A stretch of 64,000 bases of DNA from Lutjanus erythropterus. Taxonomy: Eukaryota > Chordata > Actinopteri > Lutjaniformes > Lutjanidae. Position numbers and translations under genes: made by a program. The notes under the pieces were generated by a model. The model saw nothing but the letters and a program-made list of their open reading frames with translations, did not search any database and was not told where the DNA came from. This document shows, in pieces, positions 12,367 to 23,828 of this stretch. Location: contig CM034608.1 of assembly GCA_020091685.1 (NCBI GenBank), forward strand, positions 3,653,590 to 3,717,589, written 5' to 3'. The stretch's first letter is position 1; each line of letters begins with the position of its first letter.

Positions 12367-12985
12367 GCATATGGTTGGTGTGTAACGTGTGTGTGAAGGT
12401 CATTAGTTCCTGTCCGCTCTCTGCAGGCTGTGAGCCTCGTTGGCACGACTTCTGCCAGATTTGACCAAATTACCCACAACACCACAGCTTCTGCCAACAC
12501 ACACAGCCCCGAGTGTGTGTGTGTGTCCTCGCTCACCATACGGTGTGGTTATGGACAGACTCCACTCAGCCCGTCAGTGGTGAAGGAAGATGACAGTTGT
12601 GGCAGATTTGAACTGTTGATGAAAGCCTCCAAGTAAAATGACTCAAAAACAAAGGTGAAAGTAATATAAAAAGTAATAAATAAGATAATACTTTATTCCA
12701 CATGAAGGACTTTGATGAAATACTGATGAAATGAGATAATACCATGCAACAAAATGAGATAAGTTAGGCTAAGAAAACAAGACAAGGACAAGACTAAATT
12801 AACACTAATAGAAAATTATTCATAAAACACAACTAACAAAATAATGCAGTGTACAACAATTAAAAAACTACTTCACAAAAACAGAATGACAATAAAGGAA
12901 GATAAGAAAACAAAAAGATTTTAAAAAGTTAAATAAGATGGCACAAATGTGAAGAAAACAGAAAAAGACGAACTGTTCCAACAAA
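12364..12985. other. Non-coding stretch, no gene seen
   Basis: Left half is single-copy; right half (12640-12960) is strongly A-rich and low-complexity. Confidence 0.5.
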
Positions 12986-13330
12986 CTGTCCATGATCTTT
13001 ATTTTGGCGGGATGTCTCCTTCTGGAGCAGCTCCAGCTCTTCCTGTGGATTCTCCATCCTCGTCCAGGACGCCCGGCCGGCCCCTCCATATGCTGACAGG
13101 ACGCTCCGAGCGCGCCTGTTCGGCGGCCGTGCCAGAAAACCAAAACTCCAAGGTCAGGAGCCGCCTCGTTAGGAAGGAGAGGCTTAACGAGCGGAGAGCT
13201 CCTTAACGACGAGACGATGGTAACGAGCCCAACGAGCTGCGGCTTTAAACTCCGCTGAGCTCGTTTTGGAAGGAGACGACAGGAAGGCGACAGTGACTGA
13301 TGGCTCCACTTCTCGCTAATTAAACACAGC
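12986..13330. other. CpG-rich patch in AT-rich surroundings
   Basis: GC and CpG content rise sharply compared with both flanks (for example GACGCCCGGCCGGCCCC at about 13069, GCTCCGAGCGCGCCTGTTCG at about 13103, then several AACGAG words). An 85-codon plus-strand frame (12949-13206) and a 159-codon minus-strand frame (12868-13347) cross it, but they overlap each other and neither resembles a known protein. It could be a CpG island, a decayed exon or a transferred repeat. Confidence 0.35.
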
Positions 13331-14004
13331 ACAGAGGTCACGTCCACTATCGTTTGTAATAAACAACACAGAACGTTTTTTTAAATAACCAAACATAGAT
13401 TACAGTGCTTTTTCTTCACAGTTAAAACATAAGAAAAATAGCATGGAATAAGAACATTTAAATAAAAATGAAGTATACTTGTTATTTTTTATTTACTCAT
13501 ACTGATTTTTAGATACCTCATCTTTTAACCCACTAACAAAGAGAAATGAATTAGCATGAAACACAGAGAAGAGAAGAAAAAGTGCATTTAACAATAATAT
13601 TTTATCATATAGAATGCAGTTAAAATATCATAGCAAAATATCAAATAAAAAAATTTAATGTCTTGATTCATCCATTTTGTTCCCTGCTGTATGACAGCTC
13701 ATTTGGCTGAGAATTAGATTATTATACAATGTGAGTCAACTTTATTGTGGCATATACAGTTATACAGAGTATAATTATACAGTCAGATTCAGGCTCTGCA
13801 TTCAACCCATCCTAATGTAAACAGAAACCCACACAGGCATGAGCAGAGCGTTCAAACGCAACACAAAAAGGGCTCTCTTAAGTGACTCTTAAGTGACATT
13901 AACATTTAGAATATTTTCTGACAATATAATTTGTCTTTGCCTTCCAAAACTGTCACAATTCACTGTTTCATAAATTGCATTTTGTTACACTACGTTGACA
14001 TCTC
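13331..14004. other. AT-rich non-coding stretch, no gene seen
   Basis: Low-complexity AT-rich DNA with no supported feature. Confidence 0.5.
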
Positions 14005-14009
14005 ATGAT

Positions 14010-14365
14010 GGACATATGTAACAGACTTATTTTAACCTAACCTGACCAAACAGCTACCGTTAAATGTTACCCACATTTAATGTGACATGACTTACGTAAC
14101 GTAGATAAAGTTGCAACTTCTGGTGATCATAGTAATTATAAAAGGAGCAAAAAAAGAAGTCAGGTGAGCTACTGTATTAGGTAGGATAGGGTATATTCTG
14201 TCAGTTATGTTGTTACATTATGTTACGTAATGTTACCTTACGTTATGCGGCATCACCAAACGGACAAATGTAACATTACTTTAAAACCTAACCAAATTGT
14301 TACCAGTTAAGCATTATTCACATTTAACGTGATGTGACTTCTGTAACTTAGATAAGGTCCAGCTG
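14010..14365 (+). repeat. Two-copy diverged tandem repeat (about 250 bp unit)
   Basis: The block at 14010-14125 (ATGTAACAGACTTATTTTAA, CCACATTTAATGTGACATGA, GTAACGTAGATAAAG) reappears at 14262-14365 (ATGTAACATTACTTTAAAAC, TCACATTTAACGTGATGTGA, GTAACTTAGATAAGG). Between the copies are several GTTACGTAATGTTACC words. Texture resembles the TAACATAAC arrays at 1.7-2.4 and 36.3-37.3 kb. Confidence 0.65.
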
Positions 14366-14689
14366 GCCTGTCACTCACACTCTTAAATGGTCATATATGT
14401 TGTTTTGTGAGTCATTGGCGGTGAACTTAGGCTGTGTTTTATGTGTGAGGATGTGTTGTTTGCTCAGTCGTACTGATATACTGTCCTCACTGGTCGATAG
14501 TTAACTACAGTTGCAGACATGTGTGGCCCTAATGTCTGAGGACAACCAAGTCATTATCACACAAACATATAGTTAAAAACATGTATAATAGTACAATATT
14601 GTCATCATTCTTATTATTGTTTCAATATTTTTCAGTGTTAAATATCAGATCAGTTGTTCAGTATTTAAACACCAGTTGTACTGAACTTC

Positions 14690-15060
14690 TCCTCAGTCTG
14701 CTTCACTCTCTTCACTTCCTGCTTCTCTCCCCCTCTTTTCCACTCCTTCATCCTGCTTCTCCTCCACACAGATGACAGTTCATCTTCCACCTCATCATCC
14801 ACATACAGTCGAAAACTCTTCCTCCTCTCACCTCAGCCTCCTCCTCCACCTGTTCCTCTCCCTCTTTCTTCTTATTATCAAATCCTCCACACCCTCTTCC
14901 CTCCTTCTCTACCCCTCCTCTTCCTCCTCCTCATCATCATCGTCCAGAGACACTTACTCATTTCCCCCCAGTTTCTCCTCTTCCTCTCTTCCATTTTTCC
15001 TCTCTCCTCCTCTCCCTCCGCCTCCTCCTCCTCTTCGGCCTTGCAGTGAAATAAAAGATT
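14690..15060 (+). repeat. Polypyrimidine (CTC/TTC) tract
   Basis: About 370 bp mostly of C and T, with TCCTCC, CTTCCT and CATCATCAT runs. It may adopt a triplex structure. The serine/leucine-rich frame at 14772-15089 and its mirror are composition artefacts. Confidence 0.85.
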
Positions 15061-15158
15061 ACGGGCAGACGAGTCATTATTTTCAGTGATGGCAGCCATA
15101 CATCACTGCGACTGCACCAGGGAGAGAGAGGGGGCGAGAGACATAGACGGTAAGGTAA

Positions 15159-15291
15159 GAGAGAGAGAGAGAGAGAGAGGTGGGTGGATCAAGAGTGAAG
15201 CCGAGGATGAGCTGAGAACCTCTCTCTCTGTTTTTTCCCTTTTCTCTCCTTTCTCTGCTTTGTTCTCTCTCCCCCTCTCTTTCTCTCGAAG

Positions 15292-15340
<49 letters not shown>
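15159..15340. repeat. (GA)n, CT-rich and (GT)n microsatellite cluster
   Basis: GA run at 15159-15180, CT-rich DNA at 15215-15288 and 24 GT units at 15293-15340. Overlapping frames of 86-110 codons on both strands come from these repeats. Confidence 0.95.
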
Positions 15341-15343
<3 letters not shown>

Positions 15344-15924
15344 TAAATGGCTGCTACACTGACCATGGAAAGAATTCTGAATGAAAAATAAACCTGAGTT
15401 GCAGAAAAGGAGCAATAATGTGATTTATTAATCACTTATTGTAGTTAATTGATCGCACAGCAGCAGAGTAGACACACACTTCATCAGCTGGACTCATAAT
15501 CACTGAGGAAGAGATTTAAGTTTTTGTCAGGAAAAATGCGCGGAGTTGGATTTTGTCATTTTGAGAGCAGCTACCTGAAATCTTGCCGACACGGTGTGGC
15601 TGCCAGGTTTGGTACCATTGTGTCCCTGTGGAAACCAAAACCTGCATCTGGATGATGCATAGGATTACTGTGAGGATGGATACACTGCTGTTTGTCAAGA
15701 TATCGTTCCAGCATAGAAATCCCCCCTCAATCAGAAAATGTTGTTTTTACATTTCTGTGTGTGTACAGAAAAAAATTAAAGTTATTTACCTAAAAACTGG
15801 TCGAATTTGCTGCTTTGAATCCAGATATGTCAAAAATGTTCCACAGACTGGTGTAAGATCAGGGACTGTTTCAGAAAGCAATTTCCTTCACAATAAAACA
15901 TCTTTGGCGAGACATCATGAGTCT
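15341..15924. other. Non-coding stretch, no gene seen
   Basis: The 121-codon frame at 15583-15948 has no recognisable domain and runs into a dispersed repeat, so I do not call it a gene. Confidence 0.45.
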
Positions 15925-16155
15925 TTTGGCCAATCGCTATCAAGATAACAACGACAAACTGAATGTCTCTGGGTTGTGGACAAAACAAGACATTTGAGGA
16001 CGTCCACTTGGGCTTTGGAAAACAGTAATTAACATTTTTCACCATTTTCTGACACTTTTCGGTCCAAACCACAAATCGATTAATAATAGATTAACTGTGA
16101 AAACGATCAACAGATAAATCAATGATTAAAATAATTGTTAGTTGCAGCTTTATGG
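15925..16155 (+). repeat. AATCGATTAATC-family dispersed repeat, 5'-diverged
   Basis: GGGTTGTGGACAAAACAAGA (about 15971-15990), TTTTTCACCATTTTCTGACA, CACAAATCGATTAATAATAG and AATAATTGTTAGTTGCAGC match the right two thirds of the 11.9 kb copy. Confidence 0.75.
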
Positions 16156-17324
16156 ATTTTTTTTGCTATTTTTACTTGGTTCTGTGATGTCATTGCATAC
16201 AATGGCTAAAATATTGTAACATGCATTGCAGTTTTATTGCTGTGAAATCAAGCATTCTGGGCTGCAACAATCCCCCAAAAAAGCCAGTGAAATCCTGGAG
16301 GTACTGTCATTTGGTCCTTTAGTGAGTATTTGTGGCAGCAGGATGGTGTATATGGTGTACTGAGTCAAAATAAACTACATGTGTGTTCATGTTAATGAGG
16401 GAACATGTCAGCCAGTGCAACAGTGTGACTCGCTGATGCGTTTTTAACAACCGTGGAGCTCTATGGCTCAGATGAAAAAGAGAGAAAAGATAAATCGGCT
16501 TTCATACACCCACAATACTTGCTACTAGATACTTTCACTGATGGTTTGGATCTGCACAGCAGCTTAAACTTGAACAGACAGACATAAGAAATTGATCTTC
16601 TTATCTCACTGTCAGATGGAAAGCAGATGTGTTTCCCAAAATGTTGACTACAAAGTCAAATTTAAAATTCTGGACTTGTAATGTCTTCTTATATTGCTGC
16701 TTTTACTTCAATATAGGGTCTGAATACTTCTGTCAACACTGAGAGCAGCATGTTGCTGCATCTTCTCTCTGCCTCTCTTTTATTATATTATTGTCATCAT
16801 ATTTGACTGTTTCATGAGAGTCAGGGGAAAGAGGGAGTGTTGTGATGTCTTCATCTGAGATGTGAGTCGAGGCGGCACGCAGGGAAACTGGGTTCATGGT
16901 GAGCGACAATAAAAGAGGTTACCTTTAGGAGTTCTGCGGCGCATGTTTCATTTTACATCACGGCTTTTCTTTCTGGAATACCCGCCAGGATAAGTCGATT
17001 GTTTGATGCTGTGTAGAACCACACTTTACGTCGAGGCACAAACACCAGAGAATCTGCATTGTTCGCTCCAAGCGAGGTGCGCGCAGAGGTATTGTGCAGG
17101 TAAAATGGAAGATAAGCAGCGCTGAAAATTGCGTGTCTGGACTCATGCAGTATGTATTTTAAAACGTTCCTGTTTAAGGGCAAATATATGGGAGGTGGAA
17201 AGAAAATGGGAAATGAATACAAATAACCCCTGTCCCTAATGCATGATGCATCACTGCAGTGTGGCCAGCGTGGCAGACAAAACTGTGTCTGAAATTTAAC
17301 AATGTTAAATCTCAGACACCGTTA

Positions 17325-17325
<1 letters not shown>
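16156..17325. other. Non-coding stretch with a possible conserved segment
   Basis: No gene recognised. The part at 16860-17260 has higher complexity and CpG content than its flanks (GAGGCGGCACGC, AGCGAGGTGCGCGCAGAGG, ATGCATGATGCATCACTGCA) and is the best candidate here for a conserved regulatory segment, but the sequence alone cannot show that. Confidence 0.35.

Positions 17326-17364
<39 letters not shown>
17326..17364. repeat. (CA)n microsatellite
   Basis: About 19 CA units. Confidence 0.95.
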
Positions 17365-17366
<2 letters not shown>

Positions 17367-17867
17367 AGAGAGACAAAAATTGAGATAACATCTTAATATT
17401 TCTGGGGCTGGTTTCACAAAGGTAGAAGTCTGATTATGGCTTAGATCTAACTCATAGAAGCAGACTTAAGATAGATGTCTGGATTCATCCATTGTACAAA
17501 GCTGTCTAGTCCTGAAGTGAAGATAAAGATCCTCTCCAGATATGCTTTTACTGCAAATTGCTGTACTTTGAATAATAATTTATATCTGATACGTTTTCGC
17601 AAAAAAAGTTCAATAAAGAAGCGACCCTTTCCGATGGACCACCACAGGACTGAACGTAGGAAAGAATATGACCTGTAGTCTGTGGTGAGAGACTTTTTTT
17701 TAATCCTGTTTAAATGTTTGTCAATTTAAAAAAAATAATTTTACAAGTCAAGAAAGTCTGTCTGTTTTAAAACTGCTTAAGTGTCATACTGTAAGGATAT
17801 GAAATGAGTAAGACTAAAAAAACAGAAGTTGTGTAAGTGACAAAAGCTAACATTAGCAGCTAAAGCT

Positions 17868-17974
17868 ATGGTGCCTGTGCGTTTCGTACCGGGATGTAGT
17901 CACACAACAGCAGGTCTTTCTCATTCTTTCTCTTCCCAGCTGATAAAAACACCAGGAGTCGCTAATGAAAGACT
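17868..17974 (+). pseudogene. Possible first exon with THAP-like start (weak)
   Basis: An ATG at 17868 opens about 37 codons that read to CTTCAG immediately before GTAAGATAA, a near-consensus splice donor. The peptide contains V-P-G-C-S-H about ten residues in and S-H-S-F later, faintly recalling the start of a THAP zinc-finger domain (C-x2-4-C ... F-x-F-P). The first THAP cysteine and the F-P motif are not intact. Downstream sequence (18100-18370) is repeat-like, so if real this is likely a relic of a transposon-borne exon. Chance is a serious alternative. Confidence 0.2.
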
Positions 17975-18099
17975 TCAGGTAAGATAACGTTATGAGGGAC
18001 AGTGAGTTGGTGCTGAGACGAAAGACGAGAGATGTAGTTTGCCAAGCGGATTCACAAAACTAAACTATGACAAACTGAGACTTTCTTTATGTGATGACA

Positions 18100-18370
18100 T
18101 ATATCATATGTGTAATTACATCTTTTGCAAGTTGAATATTTGACCAGGATTGGCTTCCAAACTGTTTGTGATGTCACAAAAAATCCTCCTAGGCCCGCCT
18201 CTAAAAATGGGATCTTCAGTGAGCACATAGAAACTTTACATTTTCAGTAGATGAACATGGAAACATCTTTCTAGTGTCAAACTCTCTGCATACATCATTC
18301 TATACAGTGAATGTCAAACACTCAGCTGTATGATAAGAAGAAAAGCATAATTTTGGGTGGCTGGGGGGCT
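18100..18370 (+). repeat. Teleost dispersed repeat (GTGATGTCACAAA ... GGGGGGCTTTAA)
   Basis: TGTTTGTGATGTCACAAAAA, the GCCCGCCTCTAAAAATGGGA segment, and GATAAGAAGAAAAGCATAAT with GGCTGGGGGGCTTTAAT form an order I recognise from a common teleost repeat. No coding capacity. Confidence 0.5.
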
Positions 18371-18654
18371 TTAATTTGCCAGAAGACTTTTTTTTCCCCA
18401 GAGTAAAAAACATGACTAACACTCAGCTCCTTTCACTGCTGTGGAAATGATTTGCCCTCTGGAAGAAACAGTTGCAAGGACATGTTACTGGTGTACTTCA
18501 GTGAAGTGTAACAATACAAAAGACCTCCAGAAGTATAATAAACCCTCCGACCTGCAGTTAAGAGGTTACTGCACTCTCTAAAAAGCCTTTCCCTTCTCAC
18601 TATTCACACCACAATACTTTTAATAAACTTCAAATTATGAGCCATGTTTTGCTC

Positions 18655-18830
18655 TTTTTTGTTTGGTCACCAACTCAACAGTCACGGCAGATGGCTGGCC
18701 TCCCTGAGCCTCGTTCTGCTTGAAGTTTCTGCCTGTTAAAAATGAGTTTTTCCTCACCGCTGTAGCCATAGTGGTTGCTCATGGTGGGAATAGTCTGGTC
18801 TCTGTAAATAAAGAGTTGACTTGATTGATT
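18655..18830 (+). repeat. Teleost dispersed repeat (GGCAGATGGCTGGCC ... GTCTCTGTAAATAAAGAG)
   Basis: CGGCAGATGGCTGGCCTCCC, TTCTGCCTGTTAAAAATGAG, TTTTTCCTCACCGCTGTAGC and GTCTCTGTAAATAAAGAGTT follow each other in the order of a highly abundant fish repeat, probably the 3' end of a retroelement. It is a fragment only. Confidence 0.65.
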
Positions 18831-19589
18831 GTTGCCATGGAAACTTTTTTTTTTTGCAACTGAGACAAGACTTAATGACCGTGCAGAAAAATAAATAATA
18901 TTGCAGCAAGTTAAAAGATGTTCTATAAAGTTACTTTATAGTTTTTTTTAAATAATTGCTGGATGATTGAAATGTTAGATGACACTGATGGACAGACAGA
19001 TATGTTTTTATTCAACATGACTGACGAGCAGCAGGAAGCCTGTCTGTTTCTAATGTTTCCTCCCTGAAGCAGGACGTTTTGTCCTGATTTGACATCTTCA
19101 AGCTCCTGCATGTCCTGTCAATCCACATCTTCTTCTTCTCCTCTGCTTTTTAAAATAGAAACGATCCAAAGATCTAAGTGATTCAGATTACAGCCCCGGC
19201 TCTTCAGTTTCAAGTGTCTGTGAGGTTGACAGTGTAATTACTATAATGTTATTATTAGCCTGACATGTGTTGTCAGACATCTTTTCACATTCAGATGCCT
19301 AAAATAATAATCCCTGCTGCAGCACAGATCAAAGCAACAAGCTGTTGATTCATGTTAGCTGTCTGGGCTCACAGCTTTGTTTTAGCATCAGCTACATGCT
19401 TCTGGTTTCATTCATGCCTCTAATAGAAAATAACAGTAAACAGCAGGAGACATCAGAGTGCTACATGCATGGAATGATATTTATTTCAGCTGCAGTTTGT
19501 AGATGAAGAGATCAACCTAAAGAGAAGGTGAGCTTTGATAACACTGACGTTTTTAGCCTTGCTAGCAGCATGACTTGAGAAATGCCCAT
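18831..19589. other. Non-coding stretch, no gene seen
   Basis: AT-rich. The frame at 18923-19111 is unremarkable. Confidence 0.45.
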
Positions 19590-19830
19590 ATTGATCAGCT
19601 GACAGACTGAAATATCTCAACAGTGGCTGGATGGATGGAAATGAACTTTAGTACAGGCATTCATTTTCCTCCCAGAATGAATTCTTGTGATTCCCTGAAA
19701 CGCCTATGGCTACATTTTTGGAAATATCTTTGCATTTATATTGCACCAGCTACTGGATGCATTGCTATGAATTTTGTTACAAGTGAAAGTTTTTACAGCG
19801 ATAAATTCTACTAACTTTGATGATCCCCTG
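19590..19830 (+). repeat. Teleost dispersed repeat (CTGAAATATCTCAACAGTGG)
   Basis: GACTGAAATATCTCAACAGT, GGATGGATGGAAATGAACTT, TTTAGTACAGGCATTCATTT and GATGATCCCCTGGCTTTTAA occur in the order of a repeat common in fish; 5300-5410 is a reverse-orientation fragment of the same family. A second, shifted partial pass (CTACTGGATGCATTGCTATG at about 19750) suggests an internal duplication. Confidence 0.65.
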
Positions 19831-19849
19831 GCTTTTAATCTAAATTTTT

Positions 19850-20035
19850 GTCCATAGACTGTATAAAACATGGACATAGTGTCCATGACGTCACCCATAG
19901 GATTCTAAAGAGCCATTGTGAAGCTTGCAGTGTGGGGAGCGGCCGACTCCACCTAAGTCCCAATCCAAACATGGGCAAAGAGGTGGAGCGTTGGTGGAGC
20001 TTAGCCCACCGAATGAAGCAGGTACCTATCAGCTA
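19850..20035 (+). repeat. Teleost dispersed repeat (CATAGACTGTATAAAACATGG)
   Basis: ATAGACTGTATAAAACATGG, GTCCATGACGTCACCCATAG and the GGTGGAGCG/GGTGGAGCTTAG duplication match a dispersed repeat I recognise from fish genomes. Non-coding. Confidence 0.65.
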
Positions 20036-22339
20036 GCCATCTGTTTATTACTTCAGATGGGTGAACTGTATAGAAATTCAGTCCCCGTTCAGTTGTAATG
20101 AAGAGGCAAATTAGTTATAGAGACCAAAATACCACTTGGTTTTATTTTGATTTGTGACAAAATACCTACAAAAGCTAATTGTGGCTAATTCCTGTGGGCC
20201 TCAATCAGCTCTGTGTTCAGTGCTAGTTTGCAAATATTAATATGCAAACTTGCCAAACTATTAAACTTAAGCTTTAATTAGCATGCATTTTAGCTGCAAG
20301 CATGTTAGCCTGTTCTCGTTAGCATATGATGAACTATGAGTCATAGGCAAGTGTCGCATGTTATGAAGCTGCTCTTTCCAACAGAACCTGACAGTATGCT
20401 AACTCTTAGCTACCATGTTGAAGAGAATGTTGTTCTTTTCTAAAGAAGCTCCAGGAGGCTTACTCCTTCTTTCGTAAAATATCTGGCAATGAAAACACTG
20501 TGTTGATGGCATCCATTGTGTTGAATGGTGTGCGGAGCATGCAAGGGTATACAGATGAGTAGGGACAATCAGGACATGTCCCTACTAATATCCAGAAATT
20601 ACTGAATTACAATAGCAATGATTTAGATAAAAGAAAAATTTAAATATAACCACTGTTGTCTGTCAGTGTCTAGTCAGTGTTGGTATGACTGAAAGATTGT
20701 GCGTTCCTCCTCATTATGCCTCACATGGGTTTGGTCCACCGGACTCTTTTTACTACCAAAATCTTTACTATTTGAATTAAGCGACTAATGACAAATCTTG
20801 CAGGTTATTCAGACCACCAGGAGGAAAGTGAGAAATATACATAAATCATTTTGTCATTCATTTACATGCTGTAATCTTAGTCAGCACTCCTCTGGCAGCG
20901 GCACAACATCTCTTCCAGTCAACTTGTGCCACAGTCTGACAGCTTTTACAATGTTTATGGGGACACTCTTTGTCTCTGTCATTCTGAAACTTTGTGACAG
21001 CAGGCTGGGACATGCTTGTTGTGTCCAGCAGCCATGGCATGGAATATCCACCCTTATGCCTATATGAGCACATAGATCTACTTGCATAGGGGGTTTGAAA
21101 ATATAGCCAACCTGCATTAGTCTAGCTCAGACCACCGCTTTACAGAGCTGCTAGCATGTCTGTATAGTCTTTGTCTTGTTTAATCCACACTGTCAGGCGG
21201 AGTAATTCAAATAATGAGACTTCCTGAACTCTCAGTTTGACCTAACATTTCCCTTTGTAGCTTTTGAAAACAGGTTTTTAAGCTAATGATGGTTTAATGC
21301 AAATTCAAACATATTTTAGAAACTGGAATTTACAGGTTAAGTTTTTTATGTCTTTAGCTTTCATGCTGCTGCTTGTATTTTGTCCTCATCTTTCTGGAAC
21401 ATCGCTGCTGTTTAACAGATTTTAATCTTGGCACACCATCATATTTATATAAACACACTTCTGACCATTCAGAATGTTTTCATCAAGCTTCCAGATTTGT
21501 TTTTTTTTTATCATTCAAAATAACCCAAGGCAAAAAAGATTCTATCAGAGCTGCGTCACAGTCAGGAAGCGAGGATGACTGTGGTGACTGATGCCAGGAT
21601 GCTGGTGTGTCAGTCTGAAGGCCGACTGCACCTCACACTGTGGATATTAATGCCGAAAGCAGTCAACCATCATCCTCCTCAGTCAGTCAGGCCGGGACAT
21701 TAACAACCCGAGAGCGCTGTTCTGACATGTTATTGGACACAGAGACAGGTGGAGTCAAACTGAGAGCTGATTAACCTCCCGCTGCTGCGAGCTTTGCTCT
21801 TTAGTTTATCAAAAACTACAAAAAACTCCAACCTAAGAGGAGAAGTAAAATGTGTGCTGCAGAGACTGAGAGAGCCCATGAGGGATTCTACAAAAACATA
21901 TTTAAGAAAATCAAAGTTGACAAGTGGACCAGGAGGAAGTGTGTTCACATATTTAGATCTCAGCTGTTTTTTGAAGGAGACTCGTGTCTGATCAGTGATG
22001 TGACAGTGATTTTTGTTGGCATTATTATTCTGAGACAGGCTCACAGGGAGCAGCAGAGCCGGGCTCAACAAGGCTGAATAGTAAATACCCTGAATACTTT
22101 GCTGAGGGACGTTTGAGAACAGGTCTGGGTTTTATTTTGCACTTTCTCTGCAGCACTGCAGTTGCACCGCACAGAGGGGGTGCTGACAGATGCAGTGAAA
22201 TAGGTTGAAGTGTAGAGCAAGATCAGAAAGTGGCTAAATTAACTGAAGTTTGGACGTCAGGTGATACTTAAGGCATAGTTTTTGGTGGGGGGCAACAAGG
22301 CAGAGGACACTGAATGAAAAGAAAGAAACGACTTTCAAT
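20036..22339. other. 2.3 kb non-coding stretch, no supported gene
   Basis: Several frames of 65-113 codons (for example 21730-22071 minus and 21850-22077 plus) overlap on opposite strands and match no family I know. The 20200-20350 part has the GCTAGTTTGC/CATGTTAGCC texture of fish repeat debris. Confidence 0.4.
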
Positions 22340-22395
22340 TTGACGTGGACTTTTAACAGCAATGACTCGTGACTTCACTTGGACTTGAGCCTTTT

Positions 22396-23455
22396 TATTC
22401 ATGAAATGTTTCTTTTTACACAACACAATATAAAAGTAGACAAACAAAACAGAACGAAAGCTCACAGAAAAGGTGCACATGTGCATGTCAGTTCTTACAT
22501 TGATTGAAATGTCTACAAGTGGATTGTGTGTCAGAGAAAAACTCCATACTGCCGAGACAACACAGTACAATGCAATTCAGCATGGTTAAGTCCCAGTATG
22601 ACACCTCTCCCTCCTAATGTAATCAATAAAAAGTCCTCAAATCTTAAGAAACTTGGGGCGAGTATTCTGCATTTCCTCAATATAAAGACAACAAACCATG
22701 TCATTTTTTAAAGCAGGGACAGGAGACAAATTTCCGCTCTCTCAGGATAATTCTTTTTGCTATGACCATAGCAAACATGAGGGCTCGTTGTAATGCAAAA
22801 GGGAGAGTAATAGAAAAGTCAGAGCAACCCAAAATCACAAAAAGACCATCAAGAGTTAGCTGTCTGCTGTATATATGTCACCGTACAACTTAAAAATAAC
22901 ATACCAGAGAGTCGTGAGGTTTGGGCAAGACCAGAAAAGATGGCCTAGAGTCCCATCACCTGACGTACACTTATCACAGATGAATGAGTTGAAGTCTAGC
23001 ATTGATTGTGTCCTTAATCCACACCACTTTAATGTGGAGAAAGGAGGTCACAGACAAAGAAAGAATGACAAATTGAGAAGTTTAATGTTTTGGGGTAGGG
23101 ATTTTAGTCATAAGTTCATAAAAACTGTGTTGTTTGGGGGATCATGTCAAATTGAGGGAGGGACAGCCTGACAAAATTTCTAATTTGCAGATACTGAAAG
23201 AAGTGACCAGGAGGGAGATTAGATTTCACCTGGAGTTGTGCAAAAGCAGCAAGATGGTTGTTAATATAGAGATCCTTAACAGTGGACAGGCCCTTATCTG
23301 ACCAGTGTGAAAAAACACCATCCATCATCCATCCAACCTGGCTTAGAACAGGGGTTCTGACATATAGGGGCAGAAATGGACAAAAATAAAAGTAAAAAAT
23401 AAAGTTGTTGGATGGGTAAGTTTGGCTTTGAAAATAAAATGGCCATTAAAAAATT
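22396..23455 (-). mobile_element. 5'-truncated L1-type LINE with 14 bp target duplication
   Basis: Identical GACTTGAGCCTTTT copies at 22382-22395 and 23456-23469 flank the segment exactly, as expected for target-primed reverse transcription. Reading the minus strand gives the C-terminal part of L1 ORF2 (see the pseudogene entry), then an AATAAAAA near the 3' end at 22396-22403. At 1,060 bp only the last part of a full-length element is present. It sits inside the left arm of an inverted-repeat element, so it is the younger of the two. Confidence 0.88.
22690..23430 (-). pseudogene. L1 ORF2 C-terminal fragment (broken)
   Basis: On the minus strand one frame (about 23328 down to 23116) reads W-S-D-K-G-L-S-T-V-K-D-L-Y, then F-A-Q-L-Q and L-P-P-G-H-F-F-Q-Y-L-Q-I-R. 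This is the signature that follows the reverse transcriptase domain in L1 ORF2. After frame changes and stops, about 22985-22925 encodes C-D-K-C-T-S-G-D-G-T-L-G-H-L-F-W-S-C-P, the C-terminal cysteine motif (GTL-H-FW-CP) of L1 ORF2. A decayed I-A-K-R-I-I-L segment follows near 22760. The endonuclease and the catalytic FADD region are absent because of 5' truncation. Stops and frameshifts make it non-functional. Confidence 0.85.
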
Positions 23456-23828
23456 GACTTGAGCCTTTTGGCTTGAAAATACTCAATACCTTCCCCCAAG
23501 GCTAAAGATTAAAAGTCTGTAACTTAAAAAGTGTGAATCTACAAATCAGTTCATTTCCCTGCATTTCCTGAATCAACTAAGGTTAAAGCTATTTATTCTC
23601 TGCAAGTCAACATTTAATTGCCTGATCCAGGTAGCAAACAAAAAAAAATACCAAGGAGAACTACATTTGCATACAAAAACTTCAAGTTGATCAACCAAAA
23701 ACAAAAGGCAGTCTGCAAAAAATAAGGGTTAAAAATTACAGGCAAAGACCCAACAACTTCTCACTTTGTTTGAAAATTGAAGTTGCACAAAGAACAGTAA
23801 GTCAAGGCTTCAGTGATAATATGATATA

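Noticed and set aside
12868-13347. 159-codon minus-strand frame in the CpG-rich patch
   Set aside because: No recognisable domain; an 85-codon frame lies opposite, and long open frames are expected in GC-rich DNA. I kept the patch as a composition feature only.
21850-22077. 75-codon frame that looked briefly like a basic protein with a membrane segment
   Set aside because: No family resemblance, and longer or equal frames overlap it on both strands.
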